Source: Ottelia alismoides (Eukaryota > Streptophyta > Magnoliopsida > Alismatales > Hydrocharitaceae). Taken from it: a stretch of DNA of 64,000 bases. A program made the translations under genes and the position numbers. The notes below the pieces were generated by a model. The model was not told where the DNA came from. It made no database searches and saw nothing but the letters and a program-made list of their open reading frames with translations. This document shows, piece after piece, positions 43,681 through 53,404 of this stretch (the stretch's first letter is position 1; each line of letters opens with the position of its first letter). Where the stretch lies: NCBI GenBank assembly GCA_037367405.1, contig JAZKJV010000603.1, positions 558,001-622,000 of the forward strand, read 5' to 3'.

Positions 43681-45510
43681 GAGGAAGCGTTCCGCAGGCT
43701 CAGCAGGATTACTATTCCTTCCACAGCCTCTAGTCAGACTTCCTCGGCCATGGCAGCCTCTCGAGGAAGAGGAGGCCATTCTACCTTCCCTGGACGCGGA
43801 CCTCATTGTAGAGGAGGTCGCACTCGTCAGCCCTGTACTTTCTGTCACCGCCCAGGTCATACCGAGGAGACACGATATTCCAAGCATGGGTTCCCGACAT
43901 CAGTCTGCATTGCAGAGCAGATTGAGTCTCATGTTGCTTCTACTCTAGATCAGATGTTTGATCACCTCGTAGCCAGACAGAGGGATATTATACCCCCTTC
44001 CGCTTCACCATCCTCGGGACATCATTCAGATGTGGCAGCAATAGCATCTACCAGTACCTCAGTTACAGCCAGCACCTCAGGTACTTGTGCTTTTACATCC
44101 TATCATGGATCTGACATTACAGAATGGATTATGGACTCCGGTGCAACACATCATCTATGTGGAGACAGACATCAGCTTACGTCATATAGACAGGTTATGT
44201 CAAGGAAAATAGTTGTGATAGTTGACGGGACTCATTCCCCGAACACTGGACATGGGGAGATCACTTTGACGCCTTCGATGCGTCTGCAGAATGTTCTACG
44301 TGCTCCAGATTTCTCTATGAATTTGCTTTCTATTAGCCAGATTACAAAGGATTCGCACTGTCGAGCTATTTTTGACCCATCGTCTCTTGTTTTTCAGGAC
44401 ATTTTTACGGGAAAAGTGATAGAGTGTGGCCGTGAGCAGGGTGGTCTCTATCGCCTGGTTCGGACTCCATATGCAGGCATATTTTCTCGTTCGTCTGGAT
44501 CAGTCTCCCCATTCACCTGGCACCTCCGGTTTAGTCATCTCCCTCTTCAGAAGATGTATCATATGCTACAGCAGATTTCACCTAATTCTTCCTTTCAGTG
44601 TGAAGTTTGTCAGTTGGGAAAGCATCATCGGTTTGCCTTTCCTAGTCGTCAGAGTCGAGGCAGTAGCTCCCTTTTTGAGTTATTTCATGTTGACATATGG
44701 GGTTCGAGTCGTGTGCCTGATCACTAGGGACACAGATTTTATCTTGTAGTTGTCGAAAATTTTTCACGATTGTCATGGGTATTTCTTTTGAAAAATAAAT
44801 CTGAAGCAGGGAATGTGATCAAAACCTTTATTACTGAAGTGCAAAATATTTTCTCTACCTTTGTGAAGTTTGTGCGAACTGATAATGCGTTGGAATTTTA
44901 TACTCGTGATCTATCTCATTTTCTTTCGTCTAGAGGGAGTATTCATCAAACATCTTGTCCTTACACCTCTCAACAAAATGGTGTTGCTGAGAGAAAGCAT
45001 CGTCATCTTCTTGATGTCACTCAAGCTCTTCTCATTCAGAGTCGCGCACCACATTCATTATGGGTTGATGTTGTTCTCACAGCATGCTTTTTGGTGAAGC
45101 GTATGCCGTCATCTGTCTTGGGTGAGAAAATTCCTTTCTCCATAGCTTTTCCTGAGGAGTTATTCCCACTAACTCCTCATGTGTTGGGATATGTTGCTTT
45201 TGTTCACCAGTTGACTCCTAGTCTTGACAAGCTCGCTCCTAGAGCTGTCAAATGTGTGTTTGTTGGATACTTCATGACTCAGAAGGGATATCGGTGTTAT
45301 GATCCTCTGCGCAGAAAATACAATATCAGTGTTGATGTCACATTTTTTGAGTCTGTGATGTACTTCTCTCCTACAGGTGATAGGTTGGCTTCATCGAACA
45401 CAGATGATGAAATTTACATGCCACCTCCTCCCGTGCATGGTGAAACACCTCCACCAACTCCTCCACCACCACCACCTCCGCCCCCTCCTCCACACCCTCC
45501 TACTACCTAG
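43660..45510 (+). pseudogene. Copia-3 gag C-terminus, protease, integrase
   Basis: Knuckle CTFCHRPGHTEETRY (last Cys replaced by Arg); protease EWIMDSGATHHLCGD; GAG-pre-integrase CEVCQLGKHHRFAFPS; TAG at 44725-44727; integrase core RLSWVFLLKNKSEAG, FVRTDNALEFYT, YTSQQNGVAERKHRHLLD; C-terminal GEKIPFSIAFP, AVKCVFVGYF, DVTFFESVMYFSPTGDR; then a proline-rich linker ending in TAG at 45508-45510. Both stops lie in the one continuous frame. Confidence 0.92.
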
Positions 45511-45983
45511 TCACATGCGCCACTTGTTCCATCTCTACCTAAGTTCTACACTCGTCGGACTGCTTTTACTCATGGTCATCGCCCATCCACGGAGCTCCAG
45601 GTTTATTTTGATAACATAGCTTCTAACGATGGGTCTGGAGATATATCTGTGCAGGAATCATTGCAGGAAATTAGTACACAGATGGAAGACGTTCCATCTG
45701 ACCTGGATATTCCTAGTGCAGTTCGAAAGCAGAAGCGATATTGTGCTTCCTACCCCCTGGCTTCTCAGGTCTCCTTTCATCGTCTAACAGGGGATTTTCA
45801 GAAATTTGCAGCGGCTCTATCTGACGTGGAAATTCCACAGAATTACGAGGAGGCACTGAAGGATAGTCGTTGGTGCTTGGCTATGGAGGAGGAGATGGTT
45901 GCGCGACAATCACGTGGCACGTGGAGTCTGGTTTCTGCTCCAGTTGACGCGTCAGTTGTGGGATGCAAATCGGTGTTCACTGT
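45511..45983 (+). pseudogene. Copia-3 RT entry region, cut by insertion
   Basis: Same frame continues: RKQKRYCASYPLASQVSF, NYEEALKDSRWCLAMEEEM, GTWSLVSAPVDASVVGCKSV. It stops at the ACTGT target site (45979-45983). The reading continues at 48713 (KHRADGSVNRYKTRHVARGF). Confidence 0.9.
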
Positions 45984-46311
45984 TGTTAGAAAATAGGAAG
46001 CGGTGGCGGAATGATAAACAGAGCATAAGAACAGAAATAATAAACATGGAACACCTTGATTTTTACTTGGAACCCTACTCCCTAAGGAGCGGGATGAAAC
46101 CACGGGAGAAGCCCTCAAAGGGGCATATGTAGCATTGCTTTTCTCTCAATGGATACAGGAGGTATGGGGCTCCTTATATAGCCTCCTCAAAGCCTCCAAG
46201 TCCCACCACTTGTAGATGTGGGACTAAACACTGTGATGGGGTAAAATGGATCCTGGAGGTATCCATTTACCCATCTACAACTCAATAGACGCACAACCAA
46301 ATACTCCAACA
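45984..46311 (-). repeat. Inverted-LTR element: antisense LTR (3' LTR)
   Basis: 328 bp. On the minus strand it begins TGTTGGAGTATTTGG and ends TTTTCTAACA. TATATA at about 46173-46180. Followed by the complement of a purine tract (46312-46327). Confidence 0.93.
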
Positions 46312-47869
46312 CTCCCCCTCAAGCTGGAGCATGCAATGTTCAGCTTGGACAAACAGAAAGAAACTCAACTCACAATACATGACACTAAAGACAATATCAA
46401 CTCAACGCGCACAACTGCCGGCTGCTGTCGAGGACGTTGCTTCTCATGTCGTGCAGGTGAGGAAGATGAATGGGCTGGAGTGTGAGTGAACTGAGGACTC
46501 GGAATCTGACCATCGAGTCTGAAACTACACCCGGAGTCTCCTCGTCGGAGAACTGGGTCTCTCCCATCTGACTCAGAGAATGGTACTCTACTCTGGAGTA
46601 TATATGATATTACATGAAAACCCTTGCCCGCATGGCATAGGGAATGGTCCTCTGCTCTGGTGTCCATATGGCTCACATGAAAAACTCTTGCCTGACAACA
46701 CAAGAATAATGATGGGGACCACGACAAAAGATGGCAAACATGTGCTCATCTGAAATAAGACCGCATCCATGTGCGTGTCTGAAACTCAAGAAGACTCGGA
46801 AACATCTGACGTCGAGTCTAAAACTGAATTGTAGAGTCTGAGAAAATCTGGCTGGTCTGCATCTGGCATCTGAATCTGCAACAGGACCTGTGACTCTACA
46901 TAATACTCCCCCTTTCTCCCATACTAGTCTGAATACATGACATCGACTATGTTGGGAGAAGACAATACAAATGGGAGAAACATGAAACATTCACAAAAAA
47001 TTCATGCGGTTTTTTTTCATTTTTTTAAAGCCGTCCAAACACATTTTTTTAAACTGTTCGAATTTTTTCATACGGCTTTCCTCCTCCCTTTTTTTATTTT
47101 TTTTGGAATTGCGTACGGCTTTTCTTTTATACGTGCCTTTTTTTCCTTTTTTTTCTTTTTTTAACAAAATAAATTTGGCCCAATTAGACCCAAAGATGCT
47201 CAGCCCAATTAGGCTTTACAAAACATAGCTCTCTCTCTCTCTCTTGCTTTTTTAAGCAGAACAGCCTACTTGGGCACCTTAAAAAAACTTTTTTTTTAAA
47301 TGATGCTCATTTAGGGTTCCCACAATTGGGAACCCCTTCGTTTCCATGCGCCGAACCTTCGTTTCCCACCCTTGGGCTTCGGGGTTGTGCCGTCCCACGA
47401 TTCTGTTCGTTGAGAAGGGTGGCGCCGATGCTGCACGTTGGAAAAGCCTTCTGTGTGTGGACGACTGCGCGCTTGAGGAGAAGGCGCTGCTAGGGCTGGA
47501 GTGCTGCCAGGATGCGGGTACGAGGTGAGAAGGGCTCGCCGCTGGAGCTTGGGGAGCACGAAGGGCTCCGCCTGGAGGTTCTGGAGGTCGAGGGAGCGTC
47601 GCCTGGTCGATTAGAGAATGCGTGTCGTCGGCTGGAGGTAGAAGCCTCGCACGGAGATGGAGAAGCGGCAGGAGGAGCCGCAGCGTGATGGAGGAGCACC
47701 CGGAGCCGCACGATGGAGGTGCTCGAAGAAGGAGTCCTGCCAGGAGCCGCACGATGGAGCAGCACGGCTAGGAGGCCCTGCCCGAGGGTTCTGGGCTTCT
47801 CTCACGTCGCTCGAGCACGATAGGGAGATGGCGATGGGGTCGCGCCTGCGACAGGGAGATGTTCGCCCG
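46312..47869 (-). other. Inverted-LTR element: internal region without gag-pol
   Basis: 1558 bp. 46950-47160 is T-rich with repeated CGGCTTTTC / TTTTTTAAA words. 47300-47869 is GC-rich, with repeated GGAGCCGCACGATGGAG and GAGGAGC words. Open frames on both strands in the GC-rich part have no recognised domain and overlap one another, so no gene is called. Confidence 0.6.
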
Positions 47870-48194
47870 TGTTGGAGTATTTGGTTGTGCGCCTATTGAG
47901 TTGTAGATGGGTAAATGGATACCTCCAGGATCCATTTACCCCATCACAGTGTTTAGTCCCACATCTACCAGTGGGGGACTTGGAGGCTCTGAGGAGGCTA
48001 TATAAGGAGCCCCAGACCTCCTCTATCCATTAAGAGAAAAGCAATGCTATATATGCCCTTTTGAAGCTTCTCCTGTCGTTTCATCCCGCTCCTTAGGGAG
48101 TAGGGTTCCACGTAAAAATCATGGTGTTCCATGTTTATTATTTCGGTTCTTATGCTCTATTTATCATTCCGCTTCCGCTTCCTATTTTCTAACA
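47870..48194 (+). repeat. Inverted-LTR element: sense LTR (5' LTR type)
   Basis: 325 bp, nearly the exact inverse of 45984-46311, with TATATAAGGAG at about 47998. Followed directly by primer site TGTTATTAGAGCGGGTTC. Confidence 0.93.
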
Positions 48195-48707
48195 TGTTAT
48201 TAGAGCGGGTTCAATTCTCGAGGAGTTGTTCTTGAATATTTATTTTTTTTGTTTTCGAGATTCGATTATCAGTATGTTCTTGAAGATTTGTTAGAGATGA
48301 TTGGGTTTGGATTTATTCAAGTTCATGTCGAAGATCTGATTGATGTTATTCTATAGTTTCACGCATCTAGGGTTTTCCGAAACCCTAGCTGTCCTTTGCG
48401 CGATCTCTAGGCGCGTTTCTTCAGAGTACACGCCATATCCAACCGCATCTCCTCCTTCCCGTTTCTATGTGTGGCGACGCAGTTCTATGCCGCGCAACTC
48501 CAGGTACGCATCGCGCGTGAGCCCCATCCAGGAGATCATGTCGCGACGTTCATCTCGCTCCTCGCATCGTCGAGGCTCCAACCCCCATCGTGATCTTCAT
48601 CCTACAGCAATCTACAAGCGGCGGTGGCACCATTCCAGCACAGGAACCACGATCCTGCTCCCAGCAGTGTCCCTGTGAGGCGGCACTACCCATGCTCCTC
48701 TCCAACA
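48195..48707 (+). other. Inverted-LTR element: primer site and leader
   Basis: 48195-48212 is a primer site (two substitutions from the initiator-Met consensus), then an untranslated leader of about 490 bp. A short frame at 48340-48678 has no domain. Ends TCTCCAACA at the target duplication. Confidence 0.7.
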
Positions 48708-48712
48708 ACTGT

Positions 48713-50096
48713 GAAACACCGTGCGGATGGCAGTGTGAATCGCTATAAGACGAGACATGTGGCACGTGGGTTCACATAGACATATGGGGTGGACCATCAG
48801 GATACTCTTTCCAGTGGCCAGGCATTCTACTCTATATATTCTTCTTTCAGTTGTTGTGACACGAGATTGGCCCATGTATTAGCTTGATGTGAAGAATGCA
48901 TTTATTTATGGTGATCTACAGGACGAGGTCTACATGCAGCAGCCACCTGAGTGTGTTGCTGAGGGGAGTGTCAAAAGGTGTGCAGGCTACACAAGGCTAT
49001 TTATGGCCTTAAGAAGAGTCCAAGAGCATGGTTCCAGAAGCTCTCGGACTTGATAGAGCAACAGGGGTTTGTGCGATCGACTACCGATTACTCCTTGTTT
49101 GTGCAGAAGACCCAGAGAGGTACTATTGTCATTCTTGTGTACGTTGATGACATTATTGTTACAGGGGATGACAAGAGGGTATTCAGGGTGCCAAGGACTT
49201 CCTAGGTCAGCAGTTTGTGACCAAGGATCTTGGACATCTATGTTACTTCCTTGGGTTGGAGTTTGCAAGGAACCAACGAGGTCGTGTGATGACCCAGAGG
49301 AAGTATGTTGCATATCTTCTTTCAGAGACAGGCATGGCAGATTGCAGACCTGCCACTACTCCTATTGACCCCAGCATGAAGCTATATGATGATGACACTG
49401 GGGAGGTCGACAAGAGAAAGTACAGGAAGCTTGTTGGCAAGCTACTATATGTAACCATCACCAGGCCCGGCATATCCTTTGTTGTGAGCAAAGCAAGTCA
49501 GTTTATGGAGCATCCCAGCCAGACAAGCACATATAGATGCAGTCCATATGATTCTGAGATACCTGTAGACTTCACCTGGTACGGGACTTCTTTTCAACAG
49601 CGGCACATCTCTCTCAGTTACAGCATGTGCAGATGCAGATTATGCTGGATGTCCAAAGGATAGAAAGTCTACCTCGGGTTTTGTTGTGTTTCTAGGGAAT
49701 TTCCTGGTTTCATGGAAGAGCAAGAAGCAGACTATGGTTGCCAGATCGAGTGCTGAGCCAGAATACAGGGCTATGGCACAAGCTACCACAGAGATGATGT
49801 GGGTCAGATCTGTTCTTACTGACCTGACTATAGAGATGACACTTCCCATGCACCTCCAATGTGACAATCAGGCTACTTATTTTATTTCCAACAACCATGC
49901 ATTCCATGAGAGAACGAAACATATTGAGGTAGACTGCCATTATACTAGAAATATGATTCAGAAGGGTCTGATTTCTACTTCTCATGTTAGTTCAGGAAAG
50001 CAAACAGCAAATATCTTTACCAAGGCATTACTCAGTGGGTCATTTCAGAAGTGTCCGTCCAAGCTGAGCATGATTGACATCTATGCTCCATCTTGA
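48713..50096 (+). pseudogene. Copia-3 reverse transcriptase and RNase H
   Basis: KHRADGSVNRYKTRHVARGF, a TAG and a frameshift near 48800, then LDVKNAFIYGDLQDEVYMQQ, HKAIYGLKKSPRAWFQKL, catalytic YVDD (49140-49151, VILVYVDDIIVTGDD), DLGHLCYFLGLEFAR, MADCRPATTPIDPSMKLYD, YVTITRPGISFVV. RNase H follows at 49686-50096: FLVSWKSKKQTMVARSSAEP, CDNQATYFISNNHAFHERTK, TKALLSGSFQKCPSKLSMID. A few frameshifts. Active-site residues are intact. Confidence 0.92.
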
Positions 50097-50103
50097 GGGG
50101 GAG

Positions 50104-50221
50104 TGTTGAGATATTTCTACATTCCGTGTATCTTTCCAGTTAGTTTATTTCTTTATGTCTATCTTATGTAATTTAGCTATAGGGTTACAAGAAATAAACA
50201 TCTCTTATTTTTCTCCCAACA
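50104..50221 (+). repeat. Copia-3 3' LTR
   Basis: 118 bp TGTTGAGATATTTCTAC...TTCTCCCAACA. About 24 bp including the TATA segment of the 5' LTR are missing, which matters because the 3' LTR templates the next 5' promoter. Confidence 0.9.
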
Positions 50222-50590
50222 CCATAGTATGAAAAAGTCTCATATTTGTATCTCCCTCCTTGAGCTAGGTTTGTCTCAACCTTTTCCTGACCTCTCTAAC
50301 GAGTCTAATTGCTTGCTCAAGAGATAGCATCTTCACACCTCTAGACAACTAATGAGCATTACTTGAAGGAGTTTATTTGGAAACCTCCTTAAAATACCGC
50401 TACAGTTGCAGAACGTACCACATTGTCCCCATGAAGCTTCTCAATGTATGAGATTCTGTCTTCTCTTCCCACTAACCATAGCATTAAAAAAATTGTTTTC
50501 TCATCCCTTACTGAAGTTAGATTCTTGACCTTTAGCTCCACTCCACCTATCTTTTCATCCTCCTCAAATGTGATCTATTGTGCATTTGTG
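50222..50590 (-). pseudogene. L1 LINE, endonuclease-RT linker, antisense
   Basis: Minus strand: LKEGDTNMRLFHTMV (the L1 'WL..GD.NT.FFH' motif) up to the Copia-3 target site, preceded (higher coordinates) by SYIEKLHGDNVVRSATV. It continues the L1 interrupted at 42554. 50335-50490 is also similar to 42395-42550, suggesting a duplicated segment. Confidence 0.65.
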
Positions 50591-51545
50591 TGTCGCCTCT
50601 CTTCCTCAAAGAGATATTGCTAGTCTTCAATGTTACCAAGATGGGACACATCCTCTTACATCTTATACCGTTGTTCATCCCACTTCACATGAAGCTCACT
50701 CTTGTAGACTATGAGCATCTTATGTAACTCACCAAACTTTTACGCAACCCTCCTCATACATACTCGATCCCTCATCATTGCTCGGCTCCCAGTATATGGT
50801 ATGTGATTCAAGTGTGATCTCTAGAACGAGCGAACAAACATGATCTATCGCCTGTCGTCAAACATGATCTACTGTAAGCGAACAAACATGATCTATTTAT
50901 AGTCTTGCTCGAAGAGATCTTGCAGTCTTCAATGCTATCAAGTTGGGAAACCTCCTCTTGCACCTTACACCTTTGTTCATCCCACTTCACATGAAGCCCA
51001 CTGTTGTAAACTATGAGCATCTTATGTAACTCACCAAATAGTTACACAACCCTCCTCATAGTCAAACTGTCATCATTACTCGGCTATTAGTATATGTTGT
51101 GTGATCCGAGTGTGATCTCTAAAGCGAGCAAACAAACATGATCCATTGCTAGTCTTTAAACATGGTCTACTACGAGCAGACAAACATGATCAACTGTCAG
51201 TCTTCCTTAAAGAGATCCTATCAATTTTCAATGTTATTAAGTTGAGACACCTCCTCTTGAACCTTACACGTGTTCATCCCACTTCACATGAAGCTCACTC
51301 TTGTATACTATGAGCATCTTATGCAACTCCGCCAAACTTTTATGCAACCAACCTCATAGTCGACCCCTCCACATGTTATGAACCCAAGATCCTACCACCA
51401 GTTGCCCAATCCATCCTCCATTAGATATGATCTCTCAAACCAACAAACATATCGCAATCGATCACCATCGCTCCGCTCCCAATATATGGGTGTGTGAACC
51501 GAGTGTGATCTTGAAAACAAGTGTGATCTTGAAATATGATATATT
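50591..51545. repeat. Tandem repeat, unit about 302-309 bp, three copies
   Basis: Copies start near 50600, 50905 and 51210. Shared words: CATCCCACTTCACATGAAG, CATCTTATGTAACTC, AACCCTCCTCATA, AGTGTGATCT and CAAACAAACATGATC. Anchor words recur at 50622, 50924 and 51233. A fourth copy lies beyond the RTE LINE at 56205-56545. On the minus strand the unit reads KSELHVKWDEQRCKVQEEVS-like residues, so the array may be a duplicated part of the L1 linker. Confidence 0.8.
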
Positions 51546-51759
51546 ATTAACTCAGCCATGGCCAATCCCAAGCCCGGGTAAATTGAGGAGGATTGCACGT
51601 TAGGTAGCCGACAGCCAGCACAAGAGAGACAAATTCCTAAATAATATTCTTTTTAAGAACATATTTATGAATTTGTCTCAAAATAGTTCGGATCTTTTCA
51701 ACATGGATTTAAGCAAACAATTAGATTCCGTTAAGGCATTCCCTACTAGCGACGCATTG

Positions 51760-52140
51760 CATCGCTCGAATGCAATGAGAAGTTGGCAAGAGCCGCTACA
51801 TCTTTTCCCGAATGTAGTTCAAAATTTGCAAGGGTTCTCGCATGAGGAACGCATGCAAGTAAATAAGCTAGCTCTGTTGCATTGCCGCCTGAATGTAGTT
51901 CAAAATTTGCAAGGGTTCTCACATAATGGACACATGCGGGTAAAGAAGTTAGTCCAAAAGAGGTTGTAAAGGAATTTGTGGATAGGTAGTTGGAATATTG
52001 ACACGTTGCATTGCCGCCTGAATGCAGTCCAAAATTTGCAAGGTTTCTCGCATGGACACATGCGGGTAAAGAAGTTAGTCCAAAAGAGGTTGTAAAGGAA
52101 GTTGCGGATAGGTAGCTGGAATATTGGCACTTTGACTGGC
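51760..52140 (+). repeat. RTE LINE 5' monomers
   Basis: Three tandem units of about 120 bp. Each has CAAAATTTGCAAGG(G/T)TTCTC; units two and three also have GGACACATGCGGGTAAAGAA and GTCCAAAAGAGGTTGTAAAG. Units two and three both end in TTGGAATATTG/CTGGAATATTG, i.e. the coding start GSWNI, so the duplication includes the 5' edge of the ORF. Confidence 0.8.
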
Positions 52141-52586
52141 AAATCGATGGAGATAATCGATACAATATAAAGAAGGAAGATTCAGATACTATGTCTCCAA
52201 GAGATAAAATGGGTTGGGGAGAAAGCAAGGGAGATCGTGAAGATAGGCTTTAAACTTTGGTATTCATGTAGAGATAAGGTCAGAAATAGTATCGGGGTAG
52301 TTGTTCCTAACGATTTGAAGGATTGTGTGGTTGAGGTGCAAAGATTCGAGGATCGGGTTATTTTGCTAAAAGTTGTGCTCGAAGAAAAAAATCTAAATAT
52401 CATTTCAGTTTATGCACCGCAAATTGGCTTAGATGAAAGAATTAAGCAAGCCTTTTGGGAGGATTTGGATGATTATGCAAGGAATCCCACAAAGAGAGAT
52501 GATTTGCCTAAGTGGAGATCTTAATGGACATATGGGAAAGGATGCTTCAGGGTATGCTAGTGTTCATGGAGGACATAGCTTCGGGG

Positions 52587-53404
52587 CAAGGCCTTAAATG
52601 TCGGATTTTGGTTTCGTTTCGGTAAACCTAGAAAGAGAAATTCGGTGGAATTTCGGCGAAATGGCCGAAAATTGGGTCAATTACATGAAAACTTGTTTTT
52701 TAAAATAAATATTTTTAATATTCTTTAACTCAATAAATGAGATATAAAGATAGTTTTTTGCTAATAGAAAGATATTATTATGATATGTTACAGTAAATTT
52801 CCATTCAATCGTCCCGACAGTCAAAAAGTAGTATGCTACTCAAAACCAGAACCAGATTTGGAACCATAATTAGAAGCCACCGGTTTCTCCTCTTGAACAT
52901 GAAGAGTAGTGACACGTGAGCTCTACTTCAATAAGAATGAGGTGACATATATGATAACTACTAATTAAAACATATATATCAAAACAAAGAAAAATAAAAA
53001 ATATAAAGATCTTCAGTTAAAACTTTGACTTAACTCTTAAATCTTGAATCTAAATGACTTGGTTTGGATTTATATCTAGAATATAGAACTGATTCTCTAT
53101 CAAAAAAATATAGAAACTAGCTAAAGAAACTTCTTTAAACAATGTAAAACACTCTAACAACTCAACACATTAGCGGGTAAATAAGTGAAAACTCATTAAT
53201 ATATGCAAATTTCGATGAAAGCAAAGGGTAGATTCCCTTATTTTTGTTGTTTTGCCGAAACGACATGTAATTTCAATGAAATTTCGTTGACATTTCGTTG
53301 ATATTTCGTTGAAATCCTAGAAAATGAAATAAGAAAGCGTTTCGATTTCGGTAACCTAAAGAAATGGAAATTTCGGTGGAATTTCGTTGAAATTTGAGGC
53401 CATG
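52587..53404. mobile_element. hAT-like element, CGAAATTT family, copy 2
   Basis: 818 bp. Ends CAAGGCCTTAAATGTCGG and, inverted, CATGGCCTCAAATTTCAA. Flanks CTTCGGGG (52579-52586) and CTTCGGGA (53405-53412), 7 of 8. Both ends carry (G/T)AAATTTCG-type repeats; AT-rich core. It splits the RTE endonuclease. Confidence 0.9.

Larger units (their letters stand above)
45984..48707 (-). mobile_element. Gag-pol-less LTR element with LTRs in inverted orientation
   Basis: Flanked by perfect 5-bp TSD ACTGT (45979-45983, 48708-48712), so the whole block came in as one insertion. The left end is an antisense LTR (45984-46311) followed by an antisense polypurine tract, i.e. a 3' LTR. Inside, at 47870-48194, is a sense LTR followed by its primer site and leader. 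The right end has only CTCCAACA, the 8 terminal bases of an LTR. Between are 1.56 kb and 0.51 kb without gag-pol. Normal elements have direct LTRs at both ends, so this one is rearranged. Confidence 0.9.
42555..50221 (+). mobile_element. Copia-3: complete Ty1/copia with nested inverted-LTR element
   Basis: LTRs 42555-42696 and 50104-50221, perfect 5-bp TSD CCATA (42550-42554, 50222-50226), primer site TGGTATCAGAGC (42697-42708), polypurine tract CTTGAGGGGGAG (50092-50103). Gag-pol is in Copia order on the plus strand, with few lesions. It is interrupted at 45983 by a 2.7-kb LTR element and by stops at 44725-44727 and 45508-45510. It is the best-preserved member of the family and the only one of four keeping the RT YVDD box. 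Confidence 0.95.

Noticed and set aside
47279..47902. Several frames in the inverted-LTR element as gag or an accessory gene
   Set aside because: Frames on both strands overlap and are driven by GC-rich repeats; no zinc knuckle, protease or other motif.
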